Shown piece after piece: positions 1 to 10,928 of a stretch of 64,000 nucleotides of DNA. Both the position numbers and the translations under genes were made by a program. This DNA is from Phaeotremella fagi. Lineage: Eukaryota > Basidiomycota > Tremellomycetes > Tremellales > Phaeotremellaceae. The stretch is taken from assembly GCA_001599715.1 (NCBI GenBank), contig BCHU01000010.1, positions 186,001-250,000 on the forward strand, read 5' to 3'. The notes below the pieces were generated by a model, which saw only the letters and a program-made list of their open reading frames with translations, was not told the origin of the DNA and did not search any database. The stretch's first letter is position 1; every line of letters begins with the position of its first letter.

Positions 1-561
1 TGATATTTTTGAACTGAAGACGATAGCCATGATTACACCTATGTGAAGTGAGTTAGTTGTCGATATCGATTGGGAAACGTTTTTGGTTTGGCTTACCGTA
101 GATAGCGACGACTTCACAGAAAATGATACTATCCATTAAAGTCAATTTATCATCCAAATAAACTATAGATAGAAGGACGTACGAGATAAGATTCTTTGTT
201 CTGATTCTAGGAGCTCTAACACCACCACCTAAAATAGAAGAACCAGTGACGAAGATTCCCCTGTTATCGAACTCCGTCAACACTAAACCTTATAACAACC
301 AAAGAGAAAGGACTTACCATCCAGCACCAGCAACACTTAAACCGATACACAAGCCTACACCTAGTAGAGCCCATGCATAAGGTGAAGTTTCAGCTAAGAA
401 TTGACCTGGATTGAAAGATTCCCCTTGACCTTTTTGATTGGTTAGTTTGCTGTAATTGGATTTATACTGGTTGTTGGCTTACCGGTGAAAAGTAGGTAGA
501 GACCTGCTAGTATGGCTATGGAGGTTGAGGAGAGGAAGAGTGCTGGGATATAGTAACCCAT
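1..561 (-). CDS. VMA16: V-type ATPase proteolipid subunit c'' (3' part missing at window edge)
   Basis: This encodes a proteolipid of the membrane (Vo) sector of the vacuolar proton pump. Reading on the minus strand from ATG at 561, I join exons across four short introns; the clearest are 182-129 and 96-39. The product begins [20 protein letters not shown], a first membrane helix. It continues through [19 protein letters not shown], a stretch characteristic of c'' (Vma16/ATP6V0B), and [17 protein letters not shown], which carries the essential helix glutamate in FCEVVAIYG. The remaining C-terminal helices lie left of the window. It is head-to-head with the Ran-binding protein gene at 861, with about 300 bp between them. 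Identity rests on the conserved glycine-rich and glutamate helices and is strong; only exon edges could shift. Confidence 0.9.
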
Positions 562-860
562 TGTGTGATGATGTATGAATATGAGGATGGATGTTGAATG
601 TAGGAATGGTTAGATTTGCTGTATGGTTAGGTTAATAGACGGTAGACGGATCTATTTCATGTGACTTGAGGTTTGGCTGACAGTGGTGGTTAATGAGCGA
701 TTTATCCATTATCTATCTACTATCCATTATACTATCATCCAATTCTATTGTTGTTTCCATTATCAATCTAATAACAATACAAGCCAACTAATCATCCTAC
801 AAACACACCTAAACAATCTACAAGAAACACATCAAATCCATCTACATCCAAAAAACCCCA
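562..860. promoter_or_regulatory. Divergent promoter between VMA16 and the Ran-binding protein gene
   Basis: This is a short AT-rich spacer between two head-to-head housekeeping genes. It contains repeated ATCTATC/ATCCATTA-type and CAATCTA runs and no obvious TATA box. No coding sequence is visible. Confidence 0.5.
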
Positions 861-2968
861 ATGCAACCAGTCAATTCACCGTCTCCATCATCTGATGGCG
901 AACTAGAATTGCTTAAAGGAACATCGAACCAGAGTGAAAACATAGAAATAGAGATAGATAGAGATAAAGAGAAGGAGAGAGTTGAACCTGCATCGTTGAA
1001 ACGAGGTAGAGAAGGATCTTTGGTAAGTCAATCCCCCCCCTATCCCCAATACATTTACACCTCAACTGAGAAAAAACTTGAATGGGATATAGGAACCAAA
1101 TGTCCAGTCTGAGATTTCAGCTCTAGTCAAGAAAAATCGATTAGCGACTCAGAACGAAATTCATAAACTCGATGGTCAGAAAAATTCAGTAGAGGCTAAT
1201 AACGTTGGTGAGGTCCGACGTAAAGTTGAAGAAATGACTTGGAAAGAGGGTGAGAATCAGATTGGGGAGAGTGGGAGTGGGAGTGGTGGTGTGGGAGTTG
1301 GAGATGAGGAAGTGCCAATGGAAGTTCTGGACACTCCTATATTAGAAGAGGACGAGGACGTCGATATTCAAGAAAAAACGATGGAGAAGGACGATACATC
1401 AGTGATTCCGGAGAATCAAAGTCTTGAATCAAGAGATCTGAAAGATCAAGACGAAATCAAAGATGCTACCAATGATAAAGGGGAAGATGTTACCGCAGCA
1501 CCGAACCAAATACCATCAACATCGATATCTGAAGAGAACGAAGATAAATCTGAAGGGTTGAAACGTAAGGCTTTAGAAAGAAGTCAAAGTTCCATCAATG
1601 AGATAGTAGAAGCGAAACGACAGAAGGAGGTGAGTGGACACCATTTCAATCTAACGACCACCCATTCACTAACGTTCATTCATATTTTTCCAGGCTGAAG
1701 AAGAGATCCAAAAACCAACACCACTGCCTAAATCCCAAATCTCATTTTCATCATTTTCATCAACGACCTCACCGTTCGCTGCATTATCCAAATCGTCTTC
1801 ACCATTCGAAACCGAGAAAAAGGAATCATCCGTTCCAAAATCTGAATCAACAGAAAGTACTGAACCAACTAAACCATCAACACCAATACCCAATTCATCA
1901 GCACCGACCACACTACCAGCCGCATTACCCACAGACCAAACCCAACCTATCAAAGCCTCAACGCCCGTCCCAGTCCCAGCCCTTCCAGCCCAAAAAGGAT
2001 TTAGCGCCTTCACAACCACGTCGTCACCCTTCAAAACCTCAAGTTCAGGATTCGGTAACTACTCCTCATCGTCTTCATCAGCTTTCATCCCAAAGAACGA
2101 ATCTATCACAACCACCGCGGGATCAGGGTTTGGTGGTTATTCATCAACATCATCGGTTTCCGCTTTCACACCTAAACTCAAGAACGAAGCTGGAGCTGGC
2201 CCTTCGACTTCTAGTTTTGGTGATATTTTGGTTTCCAACTCGGTTGATTCGGAGGTTGCGGAGGAGGAGGAGATTAAGTTGCAGATGACTGAACAGGATT
2301 GTGAGTGTTTGTTTTGTTGTTTTGTCGTTGTGATTGCTATTTTGTGGAGTTTGGGAAATCATTTCTTTACCTTGGAATTGAGTTATATTCATCATGAGTA
2401 ATCCTCATATGACAGCGTGAATCATTTCATGTTCCCATCATACAAGAACTAAAAATCCGATTTCATCTCCCAAATCCAAAATGCGTTATCAAAACTTCCC
2501 GCTCATCAATCAAAACCCAACTAACATTACCAAACAGTACACACAGGCGAAGAAGACGAAGAGACAATCTATCAAACCCGAGTTAAACTGTACGTAATGG
2601 AAACCGACGGTGGATGGCGTGAAAGAGGAGTTGGGATTTTACGATTGAACAAGAGTAAATCGATCACCACTGGTGGTGAAAGGAAAACACGATTGGTCAT
2701 GAGAGCAGAAGGAGTACTACGATTGATCTTGAACGTTAATCTTTATGTTGGGATGAGTTGTTTGGAAGATGGGAAACATGTTAGGTTGACTGTTTTCGAG
2801 GATAAAGAGAGGAGATTCATTACTTTCAGAGTGGGTTTGGTGTCACGTTCTATGAAATCTGGTCACTGACACCCCACTTAGACCGGCTCGCAAAAAGCTG
2901 CTACTGAATTATGTCAAATCATCCAAGACAACACTCCGATCGACTCGAAAGATAAGGGTGAGGTATGA
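861..2968 (+). CDS. Ran-binding domain protein, Yrb2/RanBP3-like
   Basis: This is probably a nuclear cofactor of Crm1-dependent export that binds Ran-GTP. Five exons (861-1022, 1108-1629, 1694-2300, 2538-2830, 2882-2968) stay in frame and give 556 residues. The N-terminal half is acidic and low complexity, with K/R patches (SLKRGREGS, LKRKALERS). The middle is Ser/Thr/Pro-rich with dispersed GFG motifs (SGFGNY, SGFGGY), like FG nucleoporins and Yrb2. The C-terminal ~130 residues form a RanBD: HTGEEDEETIYQTRVKLY, then GWRERGVGILRLN and RLVMRAEGVLRLILN. The order of FG-like region then RanBD matches Yrb2/RanBP3 rather than the short RanBP1/Yrb1. A Nup50-type protein is the main alternative. Confidence 0.85.
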
Positions 2969-3132
2969 GGTCGGGTCATGGGACGATATCGTTCAGGAAT
3001 TCATGTGGTGATATAAGGTTGATATGTATGCATACAATGTTTTCAACGTGTGATAAAAAACATGACAGAATAGATACCTCTAAATCTAAGTCCATTTCTT
3101 AACTCTCCATGCCCCAATTCCCAAATCCATTC

Positions 3133-3751
3133 CTAAGAACCCCGATTCGGTAGTTGTACAAGAGTCTGATCGAAATAGAAAGAACGAGGTCGATCACTGA
3201 TTGCTGCAGCTGCAGCTGGGGCTGAGGTATCGAGTCTAATTCATCAACATCACCATCCACGAATATTACTCACCCTCCCCCATCACCATCACCACCACCA
3301 CCACCACCACCACCACCACCACCACCACCACCACCACCAGTAGGAACCCCACTGGCCTGGTCCTTACTGACCCAAGTCTTACTCATCGAACTCCTCTTAT
3401 TTAGATTCTTGAGAATCTCGAATGTCTTTTTGGACGGTGATGCCGGGGGTGGGGTGGGGTTGGGTTGGGGTTGAAGATTGGGTTGGGGTTGGAGATTGGG
3501 ATTGGACGATACCGTTGGCGGGGTTGGGGTTGGGAGTTGTTTGTCTGTGGTCGTGGTATTTTGATTCATTTGAATTGATGTTAACGTTATTGATTGTTGT
3601 TGATGATGGTTCGACTCCACCCCAATCCTTTTCCTCGTTTCATCCTTCAAAGGACGGCCGCCATGTTGAATCAATTTCTACGTCCAACCAAGGAAACAGC
3701 TATACACATGCATGAATGAAATACATGCATCAACTCCAAGAAGATCTTCAT
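3133..3751 (-). CDS. Small unrecognised protein with a poly-glycine tract
   Basis: I do not recognise this family. Three exons (3751-3725, 3677-3274, 3235-3133) join in frame into 177 residues. The start ATG at 3751 is the only nearby one that gives a clean splice (CAT/gtatttc to gtag/AAA). The N-terminus is a short basic helix (LIQHGGRPLKDETRKRIG). Next comes a Gln/Asn/Pro linker with two copies of NLQPQPN, then a basic segment (SKKTFEILKNLNKRSSMSK). A 16-residue glycine run follows, encoded by a GGT-type microsatellite. The C-terminus is ISDRPRSFYFDQTLVQLPNR, whose composition suggests a conserved short linear motif. The leader contains a very strong hairpin (see 3787-3844). Coding status is supported by the frame-preserving introns. 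Confidence 0.65.
3285..3339. repeat. ACC/GGT trinucleotide microsatellite in coding sequence
   Basis: About 17 near-perfect CAC/ACC units run across the C-terminal third of the small gene at 3133-3751. They encode an uninterrupted glycine run on the minus strand. Such tracts are length-variable between strains. Confidence 0.9.
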
Positions 3752-3780
3752 TTACAAGTACACCACACCCCACCTAACGC

Positions 3781-3844
3781 AAAAAAGCCCATCTCCCCCG
3801 ATCAAACCCAGTTGAAAAACTAGGTTCGATCAGGAGAGATGGGC
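3781..3844 (-). ncRNA. 27-bp perfect RNA hairpin followed by U6, in a minus-strand leader
   Basis: On the minus strand, 3844-3787 reads as two 27-nt arms (outer ends GCCCATCTC and GAGATGGGC) around a TTTC tetraloop. Pairing every position gives 23 Watson-Crick pairs and four G-U wobbles, with no mismatch or bulge. In plus-strand RNA the same four positions would be A-C mismatches, so the structure is only perfect in the minus sense. Six T residues (3786-3781) follow directly. It ends 36 nt upstream of the ATG at 3751, so it would sit in the 5' leader of the small Gly-rich gene. It could be a translational block, a Dicer substrate, or a terminator-like element of a separate transcript. Labelling it ncRNA is an inference; the fold is read directly. 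Confidence 0.6.
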
Positions 3845-5406
3845 AAATTTGTGACAACAAGATTCTTCTGTCCTCGAAGAGGCCGGAGACTGTTGTAAAG
3901 AGGGGAGGGGAGAGAAATAGGAAGGGGAAAGGGGAATGGATAAGGATGATTAATAAATAGAATATTATAATATAAATTAAGAGCAGACGCAAGAGATAAA
4001 AAACATTTCTGTCAACTTTTGGATAATCATTTCAGCTGTCACCGAGAACGAACCATTTAAAATAGAACTTTTAATCCTCAAAACTAAAACTGTTGGGCTG
4101 AGTGTACGTTGTACGACATAGAAACCCAAAGATTCGCTCGACGGTTTGATTTCGTTCCAATAAGGCCAAGTGTAATCCCTTAAGATCGAGATCGATCCAA
4201 AACCGAAGAACCCAACGCCACTTCTTCACTGCTGAACTCACTCAAACTCCTTTTCTACCGTGTTGTTTTAAAAACTAAAAGATGACCAACAAAAGAAAGA
4301 ACCGTTTTCTGTTTCGAATCAAACAAAACAAAGCGATTAAAAAGATCAAAAGAGCAAGACAATCAAAATTCCCCCAAAAAAAGACAAAACTATTTCGTTA
4401 AGGTCAAACAAAAATCGAATTCCAAAATTTCCAAGTCAAAAGGCTTTTAATTAATTACCATTGTCAAAAACCTGTTCGGCGGAAATGTTGTATATCAAAA
4501 CTGTGTTAACGTTTTTGAATGTTCTTTTTTAAATGAATGGATTGTATTGGTTTCTTTTTCTCTATTTCCTCGCTGAGATTGAGTTGTTTTTTTCGATGCA
4601 ATGAAAATTGTAAATTTGGTTTTTTCCCTTGGTGACATGAAATTGGTTTTTAATTATTTTTCTGACTGGTTTGTGGTAGAAAAAGAGTTTTTCGCGAAGC
4701 AGTAAAGCGGGGGGAGGCATTCTTGGTGATAATGCGTGCGACTGCGGGGCGACGGCGACGGCTGCGATTGAAACACTGAAAAACTGATGATTGAACGTGA
4801 TCAAAGGATCCAAAAACCTGCGACGGCTACGACGTTTGGCTGATTGACCTAAATGACTGATTCTGTGGGTTTTTCTCTGTTTCTTTTTTTTCTGTAACTC
4901 GAATGACAAAATGACAAATAACCAACCACCTTGTTTTATGAAATGAATGACAAGACTGAAGCCTTCACGATGTGAGAGAGTATCCGACTTGACAAAGAGA
5001 TGATAAAATCATGATGATTGGGCTTGAACTGGACTCAAAAATGAACACGCTGTGAAGTGAGTAATACACGACCAGTGAGTGACAAACAAAGGTTAACCAT
5101 TGTTGAGTTGAGCAGTTGGTTGTTGAAGTTGTTTTTCGCCACTTGGGTGGGGTGTTTTGATTCGGATCGATGATCTAAAGCCAAAAGCTTGAAAAACAAG
5201 AGTGACAGCCAAGAAGAAAGTTTTAGATTGAGCACGAAGGCTCTCACCTGATTGTTTTAAAAACAAAACAGCACGGTTAAGCTAAAGACGAGACAACAAA
5301 GACCGGAGGTCATGATAGGCTTACGTTTTAACTGTGATTAACCCAGAGTAGTATGTTGAGTAGGTGTACTCATTGTGCTTGCTGATATTGTTGGTGGTGG
5401 TGTTGG

Positions 5407-5438
<32 letters not shown>

Positions 5439-5597
5439 TTGAGTATCTAGATGTCAGTGATAAATGAGTTGATGTGTTGAGTTGTTGTGTGGTGGCGATG
5501 AAAGTAATGTTTAGAGGGAAAAGCGAAGGGCAAGGGAAAACAAGGGAGATTATATAATCCATTTAAACGCGGATTCAAAGGATCGGCGTTTTAGATT

Positions 5598-5792
5598 GTG
5601 GCACTACCGCTTTGGGTAATGCCACTTGGTACAGGGAATCGGTAATAACTGCTGTGGCGAATATGTCATTGTGGCAATGGGACCTTTGTTCTTTTGCCAC
5701 TGACCTCCCACGTGGCTTCGATCGTACCATATTGTTGTGATGGTACGATGTATTTTTAAGTGAGTCTTTTGGTGGTGTAACCATGTATGGTT
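5598..5792. promoter_or_regulatory. Palindrome-rich promoter of the SREBP-like gene, with E-box
   Basis: Six GTGGC/GCCAC pentamers lie in 120 bp (5598, 5621, 5654, 5671, 5696, 5712), in both orientations. The last belongs to CCACGTGG (5708-5715), whose core CACGTG is a canonical E-box for bHLH factors. Directly downstream, ATCGTACCAT (5721-5730) and its exact reverse complement (5740-5749) flank a 9-bp spacer. AACCATGTATGGTT at 5779-5792 is a further near-perfect palindrome. They end about 85 bp before the ATG at 5876. Because the downstream gene encodes a bHLH factor, autoregulation is plausible but inferred. Confidence 0.55.
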
Positions 5793-5875
5793 CCATTCAG
5801 CATAGTATAGATATATAACATCGTATCGTATCACTTCATTCTTACACTACACACTCATTCCACTCCACTCCCACC

Positions 5876-8574
5876 ATGTTCAACTCTTACTCAAACAGAG
5901 ACGACAATCAATACGACTACGATGACATCTCCATCTCACCCACAACAGCTCTCTTCCCACCAGAAATGTCAAACCTCTACGGTCAAAATCAAAACCAAAA
6001 CCAAAACCAAAATCAAACTGACCCCTCTTATCTAACTGTACCAATCCAAATTCAACCCCAACAATCTAGTTATCAATATCAGAGAGTCCCTTCACTCTCA
6101 CCTTCAAATCTTCCAACCACCATATCCACAACTTCACCACAATCAACTTCACCCAGTTCAAGTTTTTCTTTATCCGTCACAGACGATTATTTGTTGTCTG
6201 ATAGTTTCTCTTCTAACGAGATTGATATGTTGTTGTTTGGTAATAACAACGTTAATGGGAATGGGAACGGTGGTGATTTCGATTTCGATTTCAATGGTTA
6301 CGATTCGAAATTATCACAATCTCAACCTACTACTCTATTCAATGATTCGATGAACTTCAACACCTATCAACAACAGTTACAACCCCAACAGCAACAGATG
6401 TATCAAAACGGGTTTAACAACAACAACTATCCTTTAACTGGTAACATGGCCTCAGTTCAAGCGCAACAGGTACCACTTGTTCAACAACAATGGTTAAATC
6501 AGAATACCATTCAACCCACCGCACTTGATATTCAAAACATCCAACTCCCATCCCAGCCAATGGAGAACATGTCAACTCATCCAGTCGACAATTCATTCCA
6601 AAAACCAATGGTTCAATTACCCATCAGACGTCAGAACAAAACGACCAACGTTAAAAAATCAAGATCATCGTCACCGCCGGCACCAACTACAGCACCCGTT
6701 GGTAAACATAACAAAACTGAGAGAAGATATCGACAAAAGGTTCAATTAGCTCAAAGTGATCTACGAGATGCGGTTCCAGCATTGAGAGTCCTTTACGGTA
6801 CTTCCACCGAAGAACAGAAACGCACCACCGATATCAAAGCTGCTGACGGGACAGTTGATGGGTTAGGTGAAGTCACTCGACCGAACGCATCAGCCAAAGC
6901 AACAGTCCTAATAGGTGCCAGGATGTATATCGAATTACTCCAATCAAGAGTCGCCAAATTCCAACGTAAAATTGATGAACTAGAGAATTTCAGATTAGCA
7001 GTAACTGGGCAAGAAGAGTTACAAAGTTGGCAACTTGATTTCGAAACTCGTGAATCTGAAAGAATCGTACCCATCATCAAAAAGGAATTCGAGAGTGATA
7101 ACGACGACAACGATGAGGAGGAGGATGAAGATCTGCTGGTGGTACCCAAAAAACGATCTCGTAACGATGCAGTCAGAGTGTTTGCGGCTTTCGCAATGAC
7201 TTTCGCTTTACCTTCACTCTCGAACTCGAAATTCATTCCCCAAATCACCGAGTACGATATTCCAACATCTTCAACTCAGGTGTTTGCTAGATTACCTGTG
7301 ATCACTGCTGAACATTTCGTTCGTCTTTTACATCGATTCGGTATCTTCCATCCAGCATTTATACCTAGTCCTATCACTTTTGTCGATTGGGTTTGGAGAT
7401 TGTTGTTCACTGGGTTGTTGGTTTTGGTGTTCAACTATTTCAGGAGACGGAGTGAACGGTCAGAAATTTCTGAGAATCAAATAGCGGCTGTCGTTGGTGG
7501 GGGTAAGTTATCTAATTCTTGCCCTTATATTCGTATCTGACTAACGAATGATCAGCATCCAACCCATCGTTATTAACCCGAACACGAATGATTTTTGATC
7601 TAAACCGCCCAGCCGAAACTCCATATTCATTAGCGCTCCTAGCCCTTCTTCAACCTGAACTACCATTCCTTAGAACACCTGACTCAATCTGGCAAAAAGC
7701 CAGATCAACAGTCACCCCCGAAACCCCAATCCCGTTGAAACAAGTTCTCGCTCTCCCCTTCACAGAGGCGCAACAATCATTATCCATAGGTAAACCGACC
7801 ATCTCACCAATCTCAACCATCTCGGAACAGCTCACCTTACTTCATCTACATGATTTGTTCACGCGGTTCTTCATCGATTTGGTTAATATCTCAACGACGT
7901 CTGGCGCAAATAGGTTAATCGATTTATACGGTAATCTCAACAATTTGAAATCCGAGTTGATGAAATCAAACTTTGAAAGCGAGATCAGAGATGTGTTGGA
8001 GGGTGTACCCAAACAATCCAACGCTCACGGTTTAGGTTTAGTTTTGATCGGACTCTGGAGTTTATTCTCGAATCCCACCCCAAACGCTCAAGTGAATTTG
8101 GCCGTGGCGTTATCTAAAGAAGAGAATAAAGGGTTATCATCCATCACCTCTCTCCTAAATCTCCTCTACGGCACTAAAGCCGATATCGACACCGAAACCC
8201 AAATTCCAATCCGAGGAAACGCGAAATCAGTAGATAAACTCGCATCAATCTGTGTCGAATATCTCCAACTCCTCATATCGAATTCTACCAAACAAATCGA
8301 AACCGAATCACAAACCCGTTTAGAGAGATTGGAGATCTCGACGAAAATCACGAAAAGGACTAACGAGCTTCGATTGAAACTTGTTCAAACTAGATTCTTG
8401 GCTTTTACCGATGAGACTGATGAGGATGAGATGGGTGTTGAGGAGAGTTCTAAATTCAATTTGGCGGCTGAGAAGCTTGTGGGTGTACTTGAGGTTTTGG
8501 GGAGGAGGGCTTCGGGTAGGGCTTTGGGTCGTGATGAGGATTCTGGATTGGAGGGGGAGGTTGAGGAGTTGTAA
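5876..8574 (+). CDS. SRE1: SREBP-like membrane-anchored bHLH transcription factor
   Basis: This is probably the sterol/oxygen-responsive regulator: an ER-anchored precursor whose N-terminal bHLH domain is released by proteolysis. Exons 5876-7502 and 7556-8574 give 881 residues. Residues 1-260 are a Q/N/S-rich activation region (a QN repeat near residue 38). The bHLH spans about 277-375. KHNKTERRYRQKV puts tyrosine 285 where most bHLH proteins have arginine, a hallmark of SREBPs, and the second helix is KATVLIGARMYIELLQ. The HLH loop is long. After an acidic stretch, two hydrophobic segments (about 432-450 and 503-523, DWVWRLLFTGLLVLVFNYF) flank a short loop and are followed by basic FRRR. This is the SREBP hairpin topology. 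The last ~340 residues would be the Scap-binding side. The first membrane segment is weak, so a Sre2-like paralogue is possible. Confidence 0.75.
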
Positions 8575-8810
8575 TGTATCGTTCTTTAGATGAGTTGTTG
8601 GCATGTATTTTTAATCGTTTCTTGTCGATATAGAGGATATGTGATGTACAGTTGCTAGTATTTACTGTGCTCCGTGGGTCTTTAGCTGCAAGCTCATCAT
8701 ATCGCATCGATTTCATTTAACGAAAGAAATCACTACAAAATGTGTACGAATTCAATCCCTCCGCGACTTTCTGAAACACGACTTGTGATGCTGAAACCCA
8801 ATATAGAGAC

Positions 8811-10701
8811 CTACACGCCCATCTTCTCAATCTCATTTCTCTCCTCCTTAGCATCCTCATCAACTGTCTGTATATCCTGCAACGCAGTTGAAATCCCTAT
8901 TTCCCCGTGATTCTTATCTTGATCATAGACCAAAGCAGCCTCTTCGGTGGTTAATCCACGAGTTTCCCTGATGAAGATCCAGAACAGGATGAGATAGGTG
9001 ATTAAAGCCGCTACGTATACTGCATAGTATTTCCATGCGATTGCCTAGATTTGTAATGTTAGTGTCAGTTGGGAAAGAACGGTTGAGGGGGACTTACAGC
9101 TAAAGCCACAGGATTGACGAATTGATTGAAAGCTTGAGCAATGTTTTGTGCGAACGGTAGGAGAGCAGCTGCTTTTGCTCTGAGGGATAGTGGGACTATC
9201 TCTGGAACGTAGAGAAGTGGGATTGGGGTCATTGCGATAGCGTAAAACCCAGCGAAGAAGAACATGAACGGTACCATTGCAATACCAGTCGGTTGATTGT
9301 TCGTAACAGAATAACCACCAGATAATCCTAACATGATAATGAAACATCCTAACATCCCACCGATAGAAATCAAAAAAAGTGTACGTCGACCTACACGTTC
9401 GACTAAAGAAGCTCCAAGGATAGCAGCGAACCATGACCAAACTGATAATCCACCGTTGATACCAGCTTGCTGGGACGATGAAGTGATACCAACAGTTTTC
9501 AGCACTGGAACCAAGAAATAATTGATTATTCCGTTTCCAGCCCATTGAGTCGCTGTTCCAAGTAAGATGATCACAAAGAATCGACGCCGATTACCTGGAG
9601 TACGGAAGAACGCCATCCAATCGTCATTGTTACTTTGAGTTTCGATTCGGATGGATTCTTTGATCTCTTGAAGTTCAAATTTAACTAGTTCATCGTCCAT
9701 ATCTCCGTTAGCACTGTTTTCAAAGTCAGATCGAAAAACTTTCATTGGTATTACTTACTGATAGGTAGCGAGAATTTGATGAGCTTCAGCTTCTTTTCCT
9801 TGCTTGACGAGCCATCTTGGGGATTGGGGAACGAAATAAGTTCCAACTCCCAATAAAACAGGTCCGAAACCTTGAATCAAAGCTGGAACTCTCCAGGACC
9901 AAGATGAAACACCGGGATAATAAACCATGGCAAAAGTCAACCATGCTGCTAAGATTGATCCAATCTGTACCATTGGTTAGGTTGGTCTCTTTGGATTTTG
10001 GCTTAACTTACAAAGTACGTGACGTTAAGGAATGATCCTGCCCAATGACGGATTCTTGGATGAGCTAGTTCTGGTACGAGAGCACAAGCTGAGACCTCTG
10101 ATTGTCAGCTTAAACGTCCTAAATATATAATACTCACGTGCAGCAGCGGTTCCAATTCCCAAAAGAACTCTTGATCCAATGAGTTGACCCTCTGATTGAG
10201 CCGATCCACCAACGATCGCACCGGCTAACATGAAAAAGGCGCCGATATACTGTATTCTCTTATGAGTTTGGTTTTATAAGTAAAGAATTTAGCACCGACT
10301 AAATTGAGTTTTCTACCGTATCGATCTATCATCCATGCTATGACAAAGACCATTGGAATTTTCGGGAGGTAATAGGAGGCAGCGATTAGACCTAGTTTGG
10401 TACCGGTCGGGTTGTTCTATTCTTGGTTAAGGTTGTACAAGAAATTGTTTTGTCGACTTACGAAATCGGACTGCCAAACTGGAAGGGCTTGAAGACCATT
10501 CAGAAGAGCCCCATCGTACCCCAAAGAATAAACCGCAGTATACAAAATAGCAATATGGAAAAAACCTATTCAAGATTTAGTTATCATTACACTCTCCGCT
10601 AGAAACAACCTACCTTTCCGCATACCAGGATCTTTCCACCATCGCGAAGCTGTGTTGTTGGATATCTGGTCATAAGAGGAGATGACTTTGGTTGTTGACA
10701 T
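8811..10701 (-). CDS. MFS sugar transporter (lactose permease/hexose-type)
   Basis: This is a plasma-membrane sugar-proton symporter of the major facilitator superfamily. ATG is at 10701 (MSTTKVISSYDQISNN) and the stop at 8811, with about seven short introns. Visible family signatures are the loop PQSPRWLVKQGKEAEA after helix 6, WDRYGRK-like WMIDRYGRK in loop 2-3, VERVGRRTLFL in loop 8-9, YVPEIVPLSLRAKAAA after helix 10 and ETRGLTTEEAALVYD at the C-terminus. Twelve helices fit the hydrophobic blocks. Sequence character is closest to fungal lactose/cellobiose permease-like transporters, but the substrate cannot be read from sequence. It is divergent from the GH3 beta-glucosidase at 10929 with a 227-bp shared promoter, suggesting uptake of a beta-glucoside that the neighbour cleaves. 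Confidence 0.88.
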
Positions 10702-10928
10702 TTTGAAGAATGGGGGGGTAGAGAGTTGGGGCACCCCATGGCCTTTTATATGGATCTCTGGAGATCTATAGCCAACCATCGGAGACTTGGGATTGCTTCA
10801 AGTTTATCCGAAAACCCCGTCTAACCTTGAAGAACCGAGGTTCCTTTTATCCTATTTTCACCGACGTGATCACTTGATATATAACATTAATCCGTGGAGC
10901 ATACCCCATCGGTGTAAAGGCTTCCAAA
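10702..10928. promoter_or_regulatory. Shared divergent promoter, transporter / beta-glucosidase
   Basis: The 227 bp between the two ATGs hold an exact inverted repeat GATCTC-TG-GAGATC (10753-10766), a TTTTATATGG TATA-like element on the transporter side and TGATATATAAC on the glucosidase side. CCG/CGG triplets recur (for example 10772, 10808, 10816, 10834), as expected for Zn2Cys6 binding. TTATCCG at 10804-10810 also occurs at 15671-15677 in the promoter of the nearby regulator. Confidence 0.5.

Larger units (their letters stand above)
3752..5875. other. 2.1-kb gene-free region between two divergent genes
   Basis: No convincing coding sequence is seen; open frames here are short, lack ATG starts or have low-complexity composition. 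Besides the hairpin at 3787-3844 it has a GA/CT-rich tract near 3895-3945 and A/T-rich sequence to about 4560. A GC-rich patch with repeated GGCGACG/CGACGGC lies around 4740-4835, and GGTGTTGATGTTGATG-type repeats lie at 5390-5445. The right end (5575-5875) is a motif-dense promoter described separately. It probably holds long leaders and regulatory DNA for both flanking genes. Confidence 0.6.

Noticed and set aside
3605..3625. GGTTCGACTCC resembling a tRNA T-arm
   Set aside because: It lies in the coding exon of the small Gly-rich gene, and no D-arm, anticodon arm or acceptor stem fits around it.
4562..4909. Lys/Arg-rich minus-strand frame in the 3.75-5.88 kb spacer
   Set aside because: It has no ATG at its start, its composition is biased, and no splice or family evidence supports it.
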